Below, piece after piece: positions 12,858 to 13,717 of a stretch of DNA of 13,717 bases. Source of the stretch: Actinomycetota bacterium (GTDB lineage Bacteria > Actinomycetota > Actinomycetes > Actinomycetales > Microbacteriaceae). Where the stretch lies: contig VGAV01000024.1 of assembly GCA_016870695.1 (NCBI GenBank), positions 1 through 13,717 on the forward strand. The letters run 5' to 3'. The translations under genes and the position numbers were made by a program. Below the pieces are notes generated by a model. It was not told the DNA's origin and ran no database searches. It saw nothing but the letters and a program-made list of their open reading frames with translations. Position 1 is the first letter of the stretch, and each line of letters opens with the position of its first letter.

Positions 12858-13619
12858 ATGGACATCGCGGGAGCATCCGCCCTCGTCACCGGGGGCGCCT
12901 CGGGGCTGGGGCTCGCGACGGCGCACCGCCTCGCCGAGGCCGGAGCGCACGTCGTCGTCGTCGATCTGCCGTCCTCCGCGGGCGCGGACGTGGCGGCCGA
13001 GCTCGGCGGGTCCTTCGCCCCGGCGGACGTCACCGACGCGGAGCAGATCGCGGCCGCAGCCGCCCTCGCCGGAGAGGCCGGCCCGCTGCGCGTGGTCGTC
13101 AACTGCGCCGGCATCGCCCCGCCGGCGAAGGTCCTCGACCGCGACGGCGCGCCCTCGTCGTTGCAGGACTTCGAGCGGGTCGTCCGCGTCAACCTCATCG
13201 GCACCTACAACGTCGTCGCGCAGACCGCCGCGGTCATGGCCCGCACCGAGCCGACCGTCGGCGGCGACCGCGGCGTCGTGGTGAACACCGCGAGCGTCGC
13301 CGCCTTCGACGGCCAGATCGGCCAGCCCGCCTATGCCGCCAGCAAGGGCGGCGTCCACGCGATGACGCTGCCGATCGCGCGCGAGCTGGCGCGTCACGGC
13401 ATCCGCGTCGTCACGATCGCGCCCGGCATCATGGAGACGCCGATGCTCAAGGGGCTGCCGCAGGCGGCCCAGGACTCGCTGGGCCAGCAGGTGCCCTACC
13501 CCTCGCGGCTCGGCGCACCCGACGAATACGCTCGGCTCGTGCTCTCCATCGTCGACAACGGCTACCTGAACGGCGAGACCATCCGCCTCGACGGCGCGAT
13601 CCGGATGGCTCCGCGATGA
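12858..13619 (+). CDS. 3-hydroxyacyl-CoA dehydrogenase type II-like short-chain dehydrogenase (SDR)
   Basis: The product has 253 residues from ATG 12858 with GAAGGAG upstream. Classical SDR features are complete: TGGASGLG (11-18) for the dinucleotide, D36 at the end of the second strand favouring NAD over NADP, NCAG (82-85), N112, catalytic S146, Y159 and K163 (YxxxK), and PG at 189-190. The sequence pattern ([42 protein letters not shown]) closely follows the HSD17B10/type II 3-hydroxyacyl-CoA dehydrogenase group, which oxidises 3-hydroxyacyl-CoA to 3-ketoacyl-CoA in fatty-acid or branched-chain acyl-CoA breakdown. The next gene is an enoyl-CoA hydratase/isomerase overlapping by ATGA; it would make this enzyme's substrate, which supports the assignment. 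Which acyl chain is used is unknown. Confidence 0.92.
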   Translation: MDIAGASALVTGGASGLGLATAHRLAEAGAHVVVVDLPSSAGADVAAELGGSFAPADVTDAEQIAAAAALAGEAGPLRVVVNCAGIAPPAKVLDRDGAPSSLQDFERVVRVNLIGTYNVVAQTAAVMARTEPTVGGDRGVVVNTASVAAFDGQIGQPAYAASKGGVHAMTLPIARELARHGIRVVTIAPGIMETPMLKGLPQAAQDSLGQQVPYPSRLGAPDEYARLVLSIVDNGYLNGETIRLDGAIRMAPR

Positions 13620-13717
13620 GCGACGGCATCCTGCTCTCCGTCGCCGACGGGCTCGCCCGGGTCACGTTCGACCGGCCCGCGTCCCTCAACGCTATGGACT
13701 TCCCCATGGCGCGCCGC
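13616..13717 (+). CDS. Enoyl-CoA hydratase/isomerase (crotonase) family protein, 3' truncated by window end
   Basis: ATG 13616 overlaps the SDR stop in ATGA and the frame stays open to the window end, giving 34 residues. [20 protein letters not shown] matches the N-terminus of crotonase-family enzymes, where a strand ending in NRP or DRP is followed by LNAM/LNAL. The catalytic oxyanion-hole regions lie beyond the window, so hydratase cannot be told from isomerase or other crotonases. The overlap with a 3-hydroxyacyl-CoA dehydrogenase suggests enoyl-CoA hydration in the same pathway. A GGCATCC word lies at 13625-13631 near its start. Confidence 0.85.
   Translation, partial: MSDGILLSVADGLARVTFDRPASLNAMDFPMARR

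Noticed and set aside
1..13717. tRNA, rRNA, insertion sequence, prophage or defence genes
   Set aside because: Reading both strands showed none of their characteristic motifs; all substantial frames are explained by the genes listed.

Overview
The window is very GC-rich and densely coding. The gene families, the TANNNT -10 boxes placed directly in front of start codons, and 25 copies of the word GGATGCC/GGCATCC all suggest an actinobacterium, most likely of the Microbacterium/Microbacteriaceae type. The assignment is my inference from style and not from a database match. I see no transposase, integrase, phage gene, CRISPR array, tRNA or rRNA. It reads as ordinary chromosome with a few unusual non-coding elements.

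Layout from left to right. (1) 1-535 (+) is the C-terminal part of a 2-phosphosulfolactate phosphatase (ComB)-family protein. It converges on a minus-strand block: a SprT-like zinc metalloprotease-fold protein (538-1026), a TPR protein (1056-1583) and a spermidine-synthase-like methyltransferase-fold protein (1699-2565). (2) 2827-6541 (+) is a peptide/nickel-type ABC importer operon: lipoprotein binding protein, then two permeases, with no ATPase genes before the operon ends. (3) 6542-6867 is the only non-coding stretch over 300 bp. It holds a 16-nt tandem repeat and two 94%-identical 101-nt direct repeats that can fold into hairpins. (4) 6868-8448 (-) is a membrane-anchored D-Ala-D-Ala carboxypeptidase-like protein with an unusual cytoplasmic N-terminus. 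(5) Its promoter is back to back with that of a TPP-riboswitch-controlled ykoEDC operon (8583-11466, +), an ECF importer for a thiamine precursor. (6) 11535-12161 (+) is a Pr6Pr/AIG1-type six-helix membrane protein; its stop codon is shared tail to tail with a GNAT acetyltransferase (12158-12652, -). (7) A 67-nt nested palindrome lies in the following divergent gap. (8) 12858-13717 (+) is the start of a fatty-acid beta-oxidation-type operon: a 3-hydroxyacyl-CoA dehydrogenase type II-like SDR, then a truncated enoyl-CoA hydratase/isomerase.

How genes work together: in the thiamine-precursor importer, YkoE binds substrate, the double ATPase YkoD supplies energy and YkoC couples them, all under direct thiamine-pyrophosphate feedback. 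The two dehydrogenase/hydratase genes overlap by ATGA and would act on successive acyl-CoA intermediates. The binding protein and two permeases form most of an importer that must borrow its ATPases from elsewhere.

I found no convincing new multi-gene system. The most unusual signals are at DNA level: the over-represented GGATGCC word that overrides codon preference, the 67-nt palindrome, the structured 101-nt repeat pair, and a consistent set of five predicted leaderless promoters.
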